DNA of 36,233 nucleotides from a virus. Positions within the stretch are counted from its first letter, which is position 1. Each line of letters starts with the position of its first letter. Under the pieces are notes generated by a model, which worked only from the letters and a program-made list of their open reading frames with translations, was not told where the DNA came from and did not search any database. The stretch covers positions 1-36,233 of the IMG/VR virus record IMGVR_UViG_3300011115_000757. One strand, given 5' to 3'. The position numbers and the translations under genes were made by a program. Positions 13,289 to 21,447 of the stretch are shown piece after piece.

Positions 13289-14062
13289 TTAGCCCAAGGC
13301 CAAAGAGGCCGCAGTCAACCGCTCAAGACCCTCGACCGAACCGGACTTGGCCCACTCAGCCGCACGCTTTTTCAGCGCATCATGTATGACCTTGATATCG
13401 GCCTGCAATTTAGCCTGCTCGGGCTTAGCCCTGTTTTCCAATTCCTTGGCAATGGCCGTGGCTTCACGCATTGACTTTGTGTCACCCTTGGCCACCAACT
13501 CGGCTTTTTGGTCGAGCAATTCACCATCGGACTTGGCCGCATACTTGGCCGCTTCAGCCGCACGCTTAGCCGCCATGCGCTCAGCATCCACAGTCTTAGA
13601 CTTAGGGCTTTGCCAGCCAAGAGCACGCAACCGAGCAATTTGACGCTCGAATTGACGCTCGGCCGCATCCGGTGTAGGCGCACCGCAGTCAAAGTATTTC
13701 GCAACAGCCCAAGACCGGACTTGCAAGTACTCCGGATAGGGAATCGGCACGAAGACCATGACCGGCTTGCCATCTTGATCGGTGACAGGTTTGCCCTCGA
13801 TATCGAGGCGGGCAGTGCGGGCTTTGACCTGCTTGCCGTCAACTGTTTCCCAGACTGTCAGCCAGTCCAACAGCAAGGCATCAGCTTGTTGCACTTGCTC
13901 TTCACCACGAGCCATCATTTTCTCACCATTGGAAGTAGACTGGAAAATCTCTTCCAAGGAGGCCTGAGCTTCAGCCAGTGAACGACCTGCGACCATCTCG
14001 ACCGCAGAACCAACAGCGCTTTGGGCGGGCGCAGTAACCGCTTGAGTGGCTTTGTTTGCCAT
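13289..14062 (-). CDS. Hypothetical protein, 257 aa, first leftward gene
   Basis: Not recognised. The N-terminus is Ala-rich; a central segment (residues 65-135) has strands and ends YLQVRSWAVAKYFDCGAPTPD; the C-terminal 120 residues are an Ala/Lys/Glu-rich coiled-coil candidate. No catalytic motif is seen. As the first gene left of the divergent region and led by palindrome copy 8 (36 nt upstream), it is probably the earliest expressed. SD is TTGGAG 9 nt before the ATG; the upstream extension MFERFARFF would read through the leader hairpin. Confidence 0.75.
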   Translation of the reverse strand: MANKATQAVTAPAQSAVGSAVEMVAGRSLAEAQASLEEIFQSTSNGEKMMARGEEQVQQADALLLDWLTVWETVDGKQVKARTARLDIEGKPVTDQDGKPVMVFVPIPYPEYLQVRSWAVAKYFDCGAPTPDAAERQFERQIARLRALGWQSPKSKTVDAERMAAKRAAEAAKYAAKSDGELLDQKAELVAKGDTKSMREATAIAKELENRAKPEQAKLQADIKVIHDALKKRAAEWAKSGSVEGLERLTAASLALG

Positions 14063-14098
14063 GATGTATTCTCCAATAAAGAATCGAGCAAAACGCTC

Positions 14099-14128
14099 GA
14101 ACAAACCAACAGGTTTGTTGGTATGTTC
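14099..14128. repeat. Palindromic repeat, copy 8
   Basis: Left arm GAACAAACCAAC, 6-bp spacer AGGTTT, right arm GTTGGTATGTTC. On the minus strand it is followed at once by a second small hairpin (TCGAGC, GTTTT, GCTCGA at 14083-14099) and then TTCTTTATTGGAG. Confidence 0.95.
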
Positions 14129-14552
14129 AGGTAGAAGGCATCACCCTTCCGCCATGATTTAATTATGACAGAATGATTAGATTTAGGGGAAAACCGCACA
14201 CCGGATTACACCCAATGTATCAGGTCGGCACAGCCCGCAATGCTAAAGAACAGGCCGGAAAAAAATCGCGAAACTTCCTCCGGCTACACCCCTTCTCAAG
14301 AACCTGGGTGAGAACTCCGAGACCCCCACACCCCCAAATTTCGACATGTGACTCCCCGCATACATACACAGTGTTTTGCACACCCGATGAGCAAAATTTA
14401 AAACAGGGGGGAGGGGGTATAAAAATTTTGGAGTTCTACCGGCAGCACTCCACCAGAAAACACCCCCGGGTAGGATTCCTTACCTCCTCTTGCAAACGCT
14501 AGTATGTTTCTGTTACAGTCGCGCATCCTCTTTACGGAGTGCCCTTGAAAGT
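14129..14552. other. Divergent non-coding region between early and late arms
   Basis: No gene is supported. On the minus strand TGTCATAAT (14162-14170) is an extended -10 candidate for the leftward genes, without a clear -35. A C-rich tract (14322-14335) faces a G-rich tract GGGGGGAGGGGG (14406-14417), and the latter is flanked by an 8-bp inverted repeat CAAAATTT...AAATTTTG. No convincing rightward sigma70 promoter was found, so late genes may need a phage factor. Confidence 0.6.
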
Positions 14553-14639
14553 ATGACAGTGCATTTGACGCCTGACAAAACAATTCCGTTTCCGGATAGC
14601 TTAGACCCGGAAGCGGGCGCGACGCTCTTTAACGCCTGA
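14553..14639 (+). other. 28-codon frame, likely the displaced 5' end of the terminase small-subunit gene
   Basis: ATG at 14553 opens MTVHLTPDKTIPFPD and ends with TGA after 28 codons, inside the second copy of the 64-bp repeat. The second repeat copy encodes almost the same peptide in the frame that leads into the annotated small-subunit gene. Removing one 64-bp unit joins this ATG to that gene. A GGAG lies 13 nt upstream, which is a long spacing. Confidence 0.55.
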
Positions 14640-14695
14640 CAAAACAATTCCGTTTCCGGACAACTTAGAACCGGAAGCGGGCGCGACGCTCTTCG
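14568..14695 (+). repeat. 64-bp imperfect tandem duplication
   Basis: Two units (14568-14631 and 14632-14695) differ at three internal bases and at the last two. Each holds TTCCGG...CCGGAA as an inverted pair 11-12 bp apart. 64 is not a multiple of 3, so the copies lie in different frames. The place, directly before the terminase genes, is also where pac or cos sites are usual. Confidence 0.9.
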
Positions 14696-14700
14696 AAAAC

Positions 14701-15321
14701 ATGCAGATCGCGTCAAACACGGCAGAGGTTCTCAAAGGACTTGGTGCGCAAGTAGAGGAAGATCTTGAAGCGCAGCTCAAAGCTGACAACGTATTCAAAG
14801 ACTTCTCCGAGCTGGCGAAGCAACAATATGAAGAAGCCATGATCCCTAAGCGGGGCCGTGGTCGCCCACGCAAAGATCCAAACGCCCCACCCGCTCCGAG
14901 TAAAACGCCCGCTTTGATGTACAGCCTCCCCGTGGCCGAGCGAATCGGCACGATGCTCAAAGAGTACAACAACCCAATCGTTGCAGATGCCGCAGAACTT
15001 AGGTTGGTAGTTACGAACAAACTACTTGATCTTGCATCATGCGGCGACCCGCGCATCGAGATCAAGGCAACTGAGATGCTGGGCAAGATAAGCGACGTGG
15101 GCCTCTTCTCAGAGAAGACCGAGATTACGGTTACGTACAACAACGTGTCCGACATTGACAACGCAATCAAAGACAAGATCCGTAAGATGCTCATGGCGCA
15201 GGGGGTTACCGATATTGCCCCGATAGATATTGATTTGGACAAAGAGTTTGGGCCTGCCCCTGAGTTAGAAATGGTTGAGGAAGTAGTTCCAGAACCAAAA
15301 GAGGAACCTGATGCGCTCTAA
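14701..15321 (+). CDS. terS: Terminase small subunit (probable)
   Basis: Likely the DNA-recognition subunit of the packaging motor. It directly precedes the large subunit and overlaps it by 11 bases. Residues 51-60 (RGRGRPRKDP) are an AT-hook-like DNA-binding motif; the middle is helical and the C-terminus is very acidic. This ATG has no SD, and the frame is open for some 30 codons upstream without a usable start, encoding FPDNLEPEAGATLF. I therefore think the true N-terminus lies upstream and was displaced by the 64-bp duplication. The name rests on position, size and AT-hook, not on a recognised family. Confidence 0.7.
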   Translation: MQIASNTAEVLKGLGAQVEEDLEAQLKADNVFKDFSELAKQQYEEAMIPKRGRGRPRKDPNAPPAPSKTPALMYSLPVAERIGTMLKEYNNPIVADAAELRLVVTNKLLDLASCGDPRIEIKATEMLGKISDVGLFSEKTEITVTYNNVSDIDNAIKDKIRKMLMAQGVTDIAPIDIDLDKEFGPAPELEMVEEVVPEPKEEPDAL

Positions 15322-16849
15322 CGTGCCCTCAAGTACGCTTGATGCGGAACTAAAGACGTTGCTGGCGCAGCTGGATAAGCTGCCAGAGCATCAGAAAGTG
15401 AAGATTCTGGAAGACCTGACCCGCCGTGAGGAACTCATAGCGAAGCAAAAGGCGCAAAACACCTTCATGGGGTTCGTGGAAAAGGTCTGGCCGGAGTTCA
15501 TTTCGGGTAGACACCACAAAATTATGGCCAGAGCCTTCGAGCGGGTGGTGAATGGCGAATGCAAACGCTTGATAATCAACATGCCACCCCGCCATACGAA
15601 GTCAGAATTCGCGTCTTACCTGCTTCCGGCTTGGTTTTTGGGCAAGTTTCCACACAAAAAAGTCATCCAAAGCTCAAATACGGCTGAATTGGCGGTTGGA
15701 TTCGGTCGAAAAGTGCGAAATCTTGTGGATTTGGACACTTACAAGGAGCTTTTCCCCGGTTTGGAGCTGCGGGCGGATTCAAAAGCGGCGGGCCGATGGA
15801 ATACGAGCAAAAACGGGGACTATTTTGCGATCGGTGTGGGCGGAACGGTCACGGGAAAGGGTGCTGACCTCCTGATCATTGATGATCCTCACTCAGAACA
15901 GGAAGCCGCGCTCGCCGCGAGCAACCCGGACGTGTTCGACAAGGTCACTGAGTGGTATACGTCTGGCCCACGGCAGCGTTTGCAGCCGGGCGGGGCAATC
16001 GTGATCGTGATGACACGCTGGGCTATGCGGGATTTGACCGGTCAGGTGCTCAAAGCGGCAGCGCAGCGGGGTGGGGAGCAGTGGGAAGTCATTGAGTTTC
16101 CAGCCATCATGCCCTCGGGCAAACCGCTGTGGCCAGAGTTCTGGAGTTTGGAAGAACTGGAAGCTCTTCGTGAGGAGTTGCCCAACAGCAAGTGGCAGGC
16201 TCAGTATCAGCAGAACCCCGTGGGTAATGAGAGCGCGATCGTCAAACGAGATTGGTGGAAGTGGTGGGAGGATGAGCGCCCACCCTCATGTGAGTACATT
16301 CTTCAGACGTGGGATACGGCGTTTGAGAAGAACAACCGGGCTGACTATTCAGCGGGCACGACGTGGGGGATATTCACCAATGAAGAGGACATGTCGAAAA
16401 ACATCATTCTTTTGAACACGTACAAGAAACGTGTCGAATATCCTGACTTAAAGAAAGATGTGCTTGAAGAGTACCGGGAGTACGACCCGGATGGTGTTTT
16501 GATTGAGAAGAAGGCGTCCGGTGCGCCCCTTATCTATGACTTGCGGGCGATGGGGATTCCGGTTCAGGAGTACACACCTAGTAAGGGCCAAGATAAAGTT
16601 GCCCGCCTGAACTCTGTCTCAGACATAATTGCGTCGGGCAAAGTATGGGTGCCTCGCACGCGCTGGGCAGAAGAGTTAGTAGATGAGATCGCAGAGTTTC
16701 CGTCGGGCGAGCATGACGACTTGGTGGACGCGACAACTTTGGCGCTCATGAGGTTTAGACAGGGTGGGTTCCTGCGCTTACCAAGCGATGAGCCTGAAGA
16801 GATCACATATTTTAGGAGCCGCAGAAAAGAGCGGTTCTATACAGTTTAA
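15311..16849 (+). CDS. terL: Terminase large subunit
   Basis: The 512-residue ATPase/nuclease motor that packages DNA into the prohead. The ATPase domain has a Walker A-like PPRHTKSE (92-99), Walker B LLIIDDPH (187-194, catalytic acidic residue near 192) and the VMTRW coupling motif (233-237). The RNase H-like nuclease domain shows QTWDTAF (Asp335), VLIEKKASG (Glu399) and GEHDDLVDA (Asp470), the expected acidic triad. The start is ATGCGC inside the end of the small-subunit gene. Confidence 0.96.
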   Translation: MRSNVPSSTLDAELKTLLAQLDKLPEHQKVKILEDLTRREELIAKQKAQNTFMGFVEKVWPEFISGRHHKIMARAFERVVNGECKRLIINMPPRHTKSEFASYLLPAWFLGKFPHKKVIQSSNTAELAVGFGRKVRNLVDLDTYKELFPGLELRADSKAAGRWNTSKNGDYFAIGVGGTVTGKGADLLIIDDPHSEQEAALAASNPDVFDKVTEWYTSGPRQRLQPGGAIVIVMTRWAMRDLTGQVLKAAAQRGGEQWEVIEFPAIMPSGKPLWPEFWSLEELEALREELPNSKWQAQYQQNPVGNESAIVKRDWWKWWEDERPPSCEYILQTWDTAFEKNNRADYSAGTTWGIFTNEEDMSKNIILLNTYKKRVEYPDLKKDVLEEYREYDPDGVLIEKKASGAPLIYDLRAMGIPVQEYTPSKGQDKVARLNSVSDIIASGKVWVPRTRWAEELVDEIAEFPSGEHDDLVDATTLALMRFRQGGFLRLPSDEPEEITYFRSRRKERFYTV

Positions 16850-16858
16850 GGACACATC

Positions 16859-19360
16859 ATGGCAATCAGTAAAGGTTTGTACGCAGCTCCACAGGGTTTA
16901 GAAGAACTCATTCCAGAAGGTGCGCCGGATATCGAGATTGAGATTGAAGATCCCGAGTCAGTGAACATTGGTCTGGGAGACATTGAGATTGATCTCAAAC
17001 CACAAAAGGAAACATCCAAGGACTTTGATGCCAACTTAGCTGACTACATGGACGACGATGATCTTGATTCGTTGGGTATGGACTTGGTGGAAGATTTTGG
17101 TAAAGACATCGACGACCGCAGAGATTGGATCAAAACTTACGTTGACGGTCTGAAGTTACTGGGTTTGCAGTACGAAGAAAGAACAGAGCCTTGGCAAGGC
17201 GCTTGTGGTGTCTTTCATCCTATGCTTACAGAATCAGTCGTGCGTTTCCAATCTGAGGCAATGATGGAAACATTCCCTGCTATGGGGCCTGTGAAGACAC
17301 AGATTGTTGGCGCGGTTGATCTACTGCGTGAAGAAGCCGCTGCTCGTGTGCGCGAGGACATGAACTACCAGCTGACTGAGGTGATGGTCGAGTACCGCCC
17401 AGAGCACGAGAAGATGTTGTGGTCGTTGCCACTCGCAGGTTCTGCGTTCAAGAAGGTCTACTACGACCCGAGCAAAGGCCGTCAAGTGGCGGTGTTCATT
17501 CCAGCCGAGGATATCGTTGTGCCGTATGGTGCGAGTAACTTGGAATCAGCAGAGCGGGTCACGCATGTGATGCGTAAGACCAAGAACGAAGTGTTGAAGT
17601 TGCAAGAGGCGGGCTTTTACAGCGACGTGGACTTGGGTGAGCCAACCCATGAGTTGGATGACATTGAGAAGCAAAAAGCTGAAGAGCAGGGCATGTCAGC
17701 CTTGAATGATGACCGCTTCCGTATCTTGGAGATGCACGTTGACTTGGACTTGCCCGGGTATGAACACAAAGACAAGAAAGGTAGAGTCACAGGAATCGCA
17801 CTGCCGTACGTGGTGACAATCGAGAAGGGCACACGCAAGGTATTGGCTATTCGGAGGAATTGGTATGAAGACGACGAACTCCACACAAAGCGTCAGCACT
17901 TCGTCCACTACCAGTACATCCCCGGATTCGGGTTTTATGGCTACGGTCTCATCCATCTTATCGGGGGCTACGCCAAGTCCGCCACCATGCTCATTCGACA
18001 GTTGGTGGATGCAGGAACTCTATCGAACCTCCCCGGCGGTCTCAAGTCCAGAGGACTGCGCATCAAAGGCGACGACACCCCCATCCAGCCCGGAGAATTT
18101 AGAGACGTAGATGTCCCATCCGGAAGTATCCGTGACAACATCTTACCGCTTCCATACAAAGAACCAAGTCAGGTTTTGTTTGCGCTGTTCCAAAACATTG
18201 TGCAGGAGGGTCGTGCGTTCGCATCATCAGGGGACATGAATGTGTCCGACATGAGTACCAACGCTCCTGTGGGTACAACACTGGCTCTGCTTGAGAGAAC
18301 TTTGAAAGTGATGACGGCTGTTCAGGCTCGTCTGCACTACACGATGAAGCAAGAGTTCCGCTTGCTCAAAACCATCATTGCCGACTACACCCCAGAGGAG
18401 TACGACTATGAGCCAGAAGATGCGGGTCGTAAGGCCAAGAAATCGGACTATGACAGCACGGATGTTATTCCTGTCAGTGACCCGAATGCAGCAACGATGG
18501 CACAGAAGATTGTGCAGTATCAAGCTGTTCTTCAGTTGGCTCAGTCTGCACCACAGCTCTATAACTTACCTCTGTTGCATCGCCAGATGATTGAGGTGTT
18601 GGGCATCAAGAACGCCAGCAAACTTGTGCCGGTGGAAGATGATGCAGTGCCAACTGATCCGATCCAAGAAAATCAGAACCTGCTCATCATGAAGCCGGTC
18701 AAGGCGTTTATTGAGCAGAATCACGAGGCTCACATTCAAGCGCACATGTCGGCTATTCAGAATCCAAAGATTCAACAGTTGATGCAGATGAACCCACAGG
18801 CGCAGGCCATCATGGCCGCAGCAATGGCGCACATCAACGAACACATTGCGTTTGAGTACCGCAAGCAAGTGGAGATGGCGATTGGCACACCGTTGCCAAC
18901 AGAAGAACAAAACAAACAAGTCTCTCCAGAGTTGGCAGACCGTATTGCCATGTTGACCGCACAAGCGTCCCAGCAGTTGACTCAGCAAGCTCAACAGCAA
19001 GCTCAACAACAGCAAGCTCAGCAGCAGATGCAGGATCCGATTGTTCAGATGCAGATGCAAGAACTTCAGATCAAGCAAGGCGAGTTGCAGTTGAAGCAAC
19101 AGAAACAACAAATTGATGCTGCTGCCAAAGCAGATCAGATTCGTATTGAAGAAGCACGTATTGCAGCACAGAAAGAAATCGCTGCAATGCAGGTCGCGGC
19201 AACTGCCGCTGCAAAACGGGATCAGCTTGCCAAACAGCAAGAAACTGAAGGGGCACGTATGGGGATTGATGTGGCGAAGCATCGCGCACAGTTGGCCGTA
19301 CAGCAAGCGCAACGGGCGGCGCAGAAACAGCCTAGCAACCAGAAAAAGGATCGTAATTGA
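16859..19360 (+). CDS. Portal protein, 833 aa
   Basis: Forms the dodecameric portal vertex. The order terminase-portal, the size, and the segments SVVRFQSEAMMETFPAMGPVK and YYDPSKGRQVAVFIPAEDIVV fit the large P22-like portals of short-tailed phages. The N-terminal 60 residues are highly acidic (DIEIEIEDPES). Residues 690-833 are Gln/Ala-rich coiled coil, matching a portal barrel or crown extension into the capsid. AAGGA lies 7 nt before the ATG, overlapping the terminase stop. Confidence 0.88.
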   Translation: MAISKGLYAAPQGLEELIPEGAPDIEIEIEDPESVNIGLGDIEIDLKPQKETSKDFDANLADYMDDDDLDSLGMDLVEDFGKDIDDRRDWIKTYVDGLKLLGLQYEERTEPWQGACGVFHPMLTESVVRFQSEAMMETFPAMGPVKTQIVGAVDLLREEAAARVREDMNYQLTEVMVEYRPEHEKMLWSLPLAGSAFKKVYYDPSKGRQVAVFIPAEDIVVPYGASNLESAERVTHVMRKTKNEVLKLQEAGFYSDVDLGEPTHELDDIEKQKAEEQGMSALNDDRFRILEMHVDLDLPGYEHKDKKGRVTGIALPYVVTIEKGTRKVLAIRRNWYEDDELHTKRQHFVHYQYIPGFGFYGYGLIHLIGGYAKSATMLIRQLVDAGTLSNLPGGLKSRGLRIKGDDTPIQPGEFRDVDVPSGSIRDNILPLPYKEPSQVLFALFQNIVQEGRAFASSGDMNVSDMSTNAPVGTTLALLERTLKVMTAVQARLHYTMKQEFRLLKTIIADYTPEEYDYEPEDAGRKAKKSDYDSTDVIPVSDPNAATMAQKIVQYQAVLQLAQSAPQLYNLPLLHRQMIEVLGIKNASKLVPVEDDAVPTDPIQENQNLLIMKPVKAFIEQNHEAHIQAHMSAIQNPKIQQLMQMNPQAQAIMAAAMAHINEHIAFEYRKQVEMAIGTPLPTEEQNKQVSPELADRIAMLTAQASQQLTQQAQQQAQQQQAQQQMQDPIVQMQMQELQIKQGELQLKQQKQQIDAAAKADQIRIEEARIAAQKEIAAMQVAATAAAKRDQLAKQQETEGARMGIDVAKHRAQLAVQQAQRAAQKQPSNQKKDRN

Positions 19361-19554
19361 AAGACTACCAAACGCTGTCTTATATAGCCAAAGAAATCCA
19401 GAAGTTAAAACAAGAGCGTGAAGCCTACGTTGCAGCAGGACGTTGTGACACGCTTGAAGAGTATCGCCGAGTATGCGGAGTTGTCCAAGGTCTGAACTAC
19501 GCAGAAAACATCATCCAAGACCTTGTGCAAAAAATGGAGAAATCTGATGAGTGA
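19357..19554 (+). CDS. Small helical protein, 65 aa, TTG start
   Basis: Not recognised. Entirely helical and probably coiled coil (TLSYIAKEIQKLKQEREAY; later YAENIIQDLVQKMEKSDE). The TTG overlaps the portal stop as TTGA with AAGGA upstream, and the stop overlaps the GroES-like start, so it is translated within the packaging-capsid operon. Confidence 0.75.
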   Translation: MKDYQTLSYIAKEIQKLKQEREAYVAAGRCDTLEEYRRVCGVVQGLNYAENIIQDLVQKMEKSDE

Positions 19555-19957
19555 ATTTGATGTCGCTGCTGTTGATCTGTCTGGCATTCTGAACAAGACC
19601 GCCGAAGAAAAAGCCAAGCAGTTGCCCGACCCAAAAACCTTCCGCCTTTTGTGCGTTGTTCCTGAAGCGATGGAAGAGTATGCGGACAGTGAAGTTGGCC
19701 TCATCAAGGCTGACAAAACTATGCACTATGAAGAAGTACTGACCCCAGTACTGTTCGTCATCAAGCTTGGGCCTGATGCGTACAAAGACCCCACCCGGTT
19801 CCCCAATGGGCCGTCGTGCAAGGAAGGTGACTTCGTCATCGTCCGCCCCAATTCAGGCACCCGTCTGAAGATTCATGGCCGCGAATTCAGGATCATCAAC
19901 GATGACTCAGTTGAAGCAGTTGTGGAAGATCCGCGCGGAATCACCCGTGCTGCATAA
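19547..19957 (+). CDS. GroES-like co-chaperonin
   Basis: A 136-residue protein whose second half reads as a GroES fold: CKEGDFVIVRPNSGTRLKIHG, EFRIINDDSVEAVVED, equivalent to the G-D-x-V, G-x-x-(I/V)-x-x-x-G-x-E-(F/Y) and D-D-(I/V)-x-A-V of GroES. A long loop precedes it. Phage co-chaperonins (T4 gp31 type) join host GroEL to fold capsid protein. The gene lies between portal and scaffold, 2.1 kb before the major capsid gene, which fits that role. GGAG precedes ATG 19547; the frame upstream belongs to the previous gene. Confidence 0.8.
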   Translation: MSEFDVAAVDLSGILNKTAEEKAKQLPDPKTFRLLCVVPEAMEEYADSEVGLIKADKTMHYEEVLTPVLFVIKLGPDAYKDPTRFPNGPSCKEGDFVIVRPNSGTRLKIHGREFRIINDDSVEAVVEDPRGITRAA

Positions 19958-19967
19958 GGAGTAACAC

Positions 19968-20966
19968 ATGGCAACGAAATTTGACGATACGTATGAGTTC
20001 CCAGATGAGGTAGAAGCCAAGAAAGCTGCTGCTGAAGAGAAACTTGAGATCGAGATTGAAGACGATACTCCCCCCGAAGACCGTGGCCGCAAGCCCATGA
20101 AGGAGAAGATAGAAGACCCGACCGACGAGGAGTTAGCTTCCTACGACGAGAAGGTACAGGCTCGGATCAAGAAGTTCACCCGTGGTTACCACGATGAACG
20201 CCGTGCGAAAGAGCAGGCTTTGCGGGAACGCGAAGCGACTGAAGCTTACGCAAGACAGATCATTGAAGAAAACAAAAAGCTTCAACAACAGCTCTCTAGC
20301 GGAAGTAAAGTACTAATTGAGCAGTCTCAGTCAAGCGCACAGCTTGAGCTTGAAGCGGCCAAGAAAAAGTACAAGGAAGCCTACGAACAGGCGGATGTAG
20401 ACGCATTAGCTGAAGCCCAAGCAGAAATTGCCAAGGCCACTTTGCGTTTGGACAGAGCCTCTGGTATGAAGCCCATAGAGGTAGAAGAGAAAGAGTACAG
20501 ACCTGCTGAATCCGAACAACCTAGGTTTACTCCTCGCACTCAAAAGTGGATTGATCGCAACAGCGATTGGTGGGGTAAAGACGAAGAAATGACTATGGCT
20601 GCGATGGGTATTGACAAAAAGTTGCAGCGCGAGTATGGTGCGGACTACGTAGGTACTGAAGAGTACTTCAAAACCATCGACAAAACGATGCGCAAACGAT
20701 TTCCTGAGCACTTTGAGAGTGAGCAGAGCTATGAGGATGACGAACCGCCTCCTAAGAAAAGAACGTCAGAACCGGTTGACGAGGATGATGAAGATGATCC
20801 GCCGCGCCGTGCAACACGAATTACTTCGCCTGTGGCCCCAGCTACACGGAGTACACCACCTAACCGTATTCGGTTAAAAGCATCAGAAGCCGCGCAAGCG
20901 CGTCGTCTTGGGGTGCCGATTGAAGAATACGCAAGACAGGTTGCTTTACTTAGAAAAGGTGCTTAA
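19968..20966 (+). CDS. Scaffolding-like protein, 332 aa
   Basis: Inferred scaffolding protein from position (between portal and capsid genes) and composition: acidic N-terminus with EKLEIEIEDDTPPEDRGR, long Glu/Lys/Gln-rich helices (residues 60-190), a Trp-containing helical domain around residues 205-260, and a basic Pro/Arg tail. Scaffolds guide prohead assembly and then leave. No catalytic motif. AAGGAG lies 7 nt before the ATG. Confidence 0.72.
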   Translation: MATKFDDTYEFPDEVEAKKAAAEEKLEIEIEDDTPPEDRGRKPMKEKIEDPTDEELASYDEKVQARIKKFTRGYHDERRAKEQALREREATEAYARQIIEENKKLQQQLSSGSKVLIEQSQSSAQLELEAAKKKYKEAYEQADVDALAEAQAEIAKATLRLDRASGMKPIEVEEKEYRPAESEQPRFTPRTQKWIDRNSDWWGKDEEMTMAAMGIDKKLQREYGADYVGTEEYFKTIDKTMRKRFPEHFESEQSYEDDEPPPKKRTSEPVDEDDEDDPPRRATRITSPVAPATRSTPPNRIRLKASEAAQARRLGVPIEEYARQVALLRKGA

Positions 20967-20968
20967 TC

Positions 20969-21433
20969 ATGACTGAACAGAAACAAAACCGCGCGGATCG
21001 CGCAATGGAGTCTCGGGCTACTAGCTATAGACCATCCTCTTGGCAAGCCCCCGAAGCGCTTCCTATGCCTGATGAACGCCCCGGTTGGAAACACCGTTAT
21101 GTCCGTTTGAGTACTTTGGGAACTGCTGACCCCAGCAATATTTCCTCTAAGTTACGTGAGGGATACGAACCCGTGAAAGCGGATGAATATCCTGAACTCA
21201 TGATGCACGCTGCCACCGAAGGCCGCTTTAGAGGCGGCATTGAGATTGGCGGGCTGTTGCTCTGTCGTATTCCAGCCGAGTTCATGGAACAACGTGCTAA
21301 GCACTTTGAGAATTTGAACAAGTCACAAATGGAATCGGTAGACAACAATTTCCTTCGTGAGAGGGACAGTCGTTCGAATATGGCGTTATTCGCTGATAAA
21401 AAGACGAATGTCACTTTCGGTTCTGGTTCTTAA
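20969..21433 (+). CDS. Hypothetical capsid-operon protein, 154 aa
   Basis: Not recognised by name. A soluble protein that begins with a charged, Arg-rich segment and has a folded middle (KHRYVRLSTLGTADPSNISSK, then GGIEIGGLLLCRIPAEFM) and a C-terminal helix. It starts 2 bases after the scaffold stop, AAAAGG upstream. A head-assembly or structural role is inferred from its place between scaffold and capsid genes. Confidence 0.72.
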   Translation: MTEQKQNRADRAMESRATSYRPSSWQAPEALPMPDERPGWKHRYVRLSTLGTADPSNISSKLREGYEPVKADEYPELMMHAATEGRFRGGIEIGGLLLCRIPAEFMEQRAKHFENLNKSQMESVDNNFLRERDSRSNMALFADKKTNVTFGSGS

Positions 21434-21447
21434 ATTAGGAGTCTAAA

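Noticed and set aside
3261-14128. CRISPR array from the eight palindromes
   Set aside because: Spacings are kilobases and uneven, and genes lie between the copies.
11968-14700. tRNA genes in the non-coding stretches
   Set aside because: I looked for cloverleaf arms and the T-loop pattern and found none.
14601-15242. Minus-strand open frame of 213 codons opposite the terminase small subunit
   Set aside because: Ser/Leu-rich antisense product with no SD; the plus strand has the AT-hook and correct operon order.
18566-19312. Minus-strand open frame of 248 codons opposite the portal C-terminus
   Set aside because: It is the antisense of CAG/CAA-rich coiled-coil codons, giving a Leu-rich product with no SD or neighbours.
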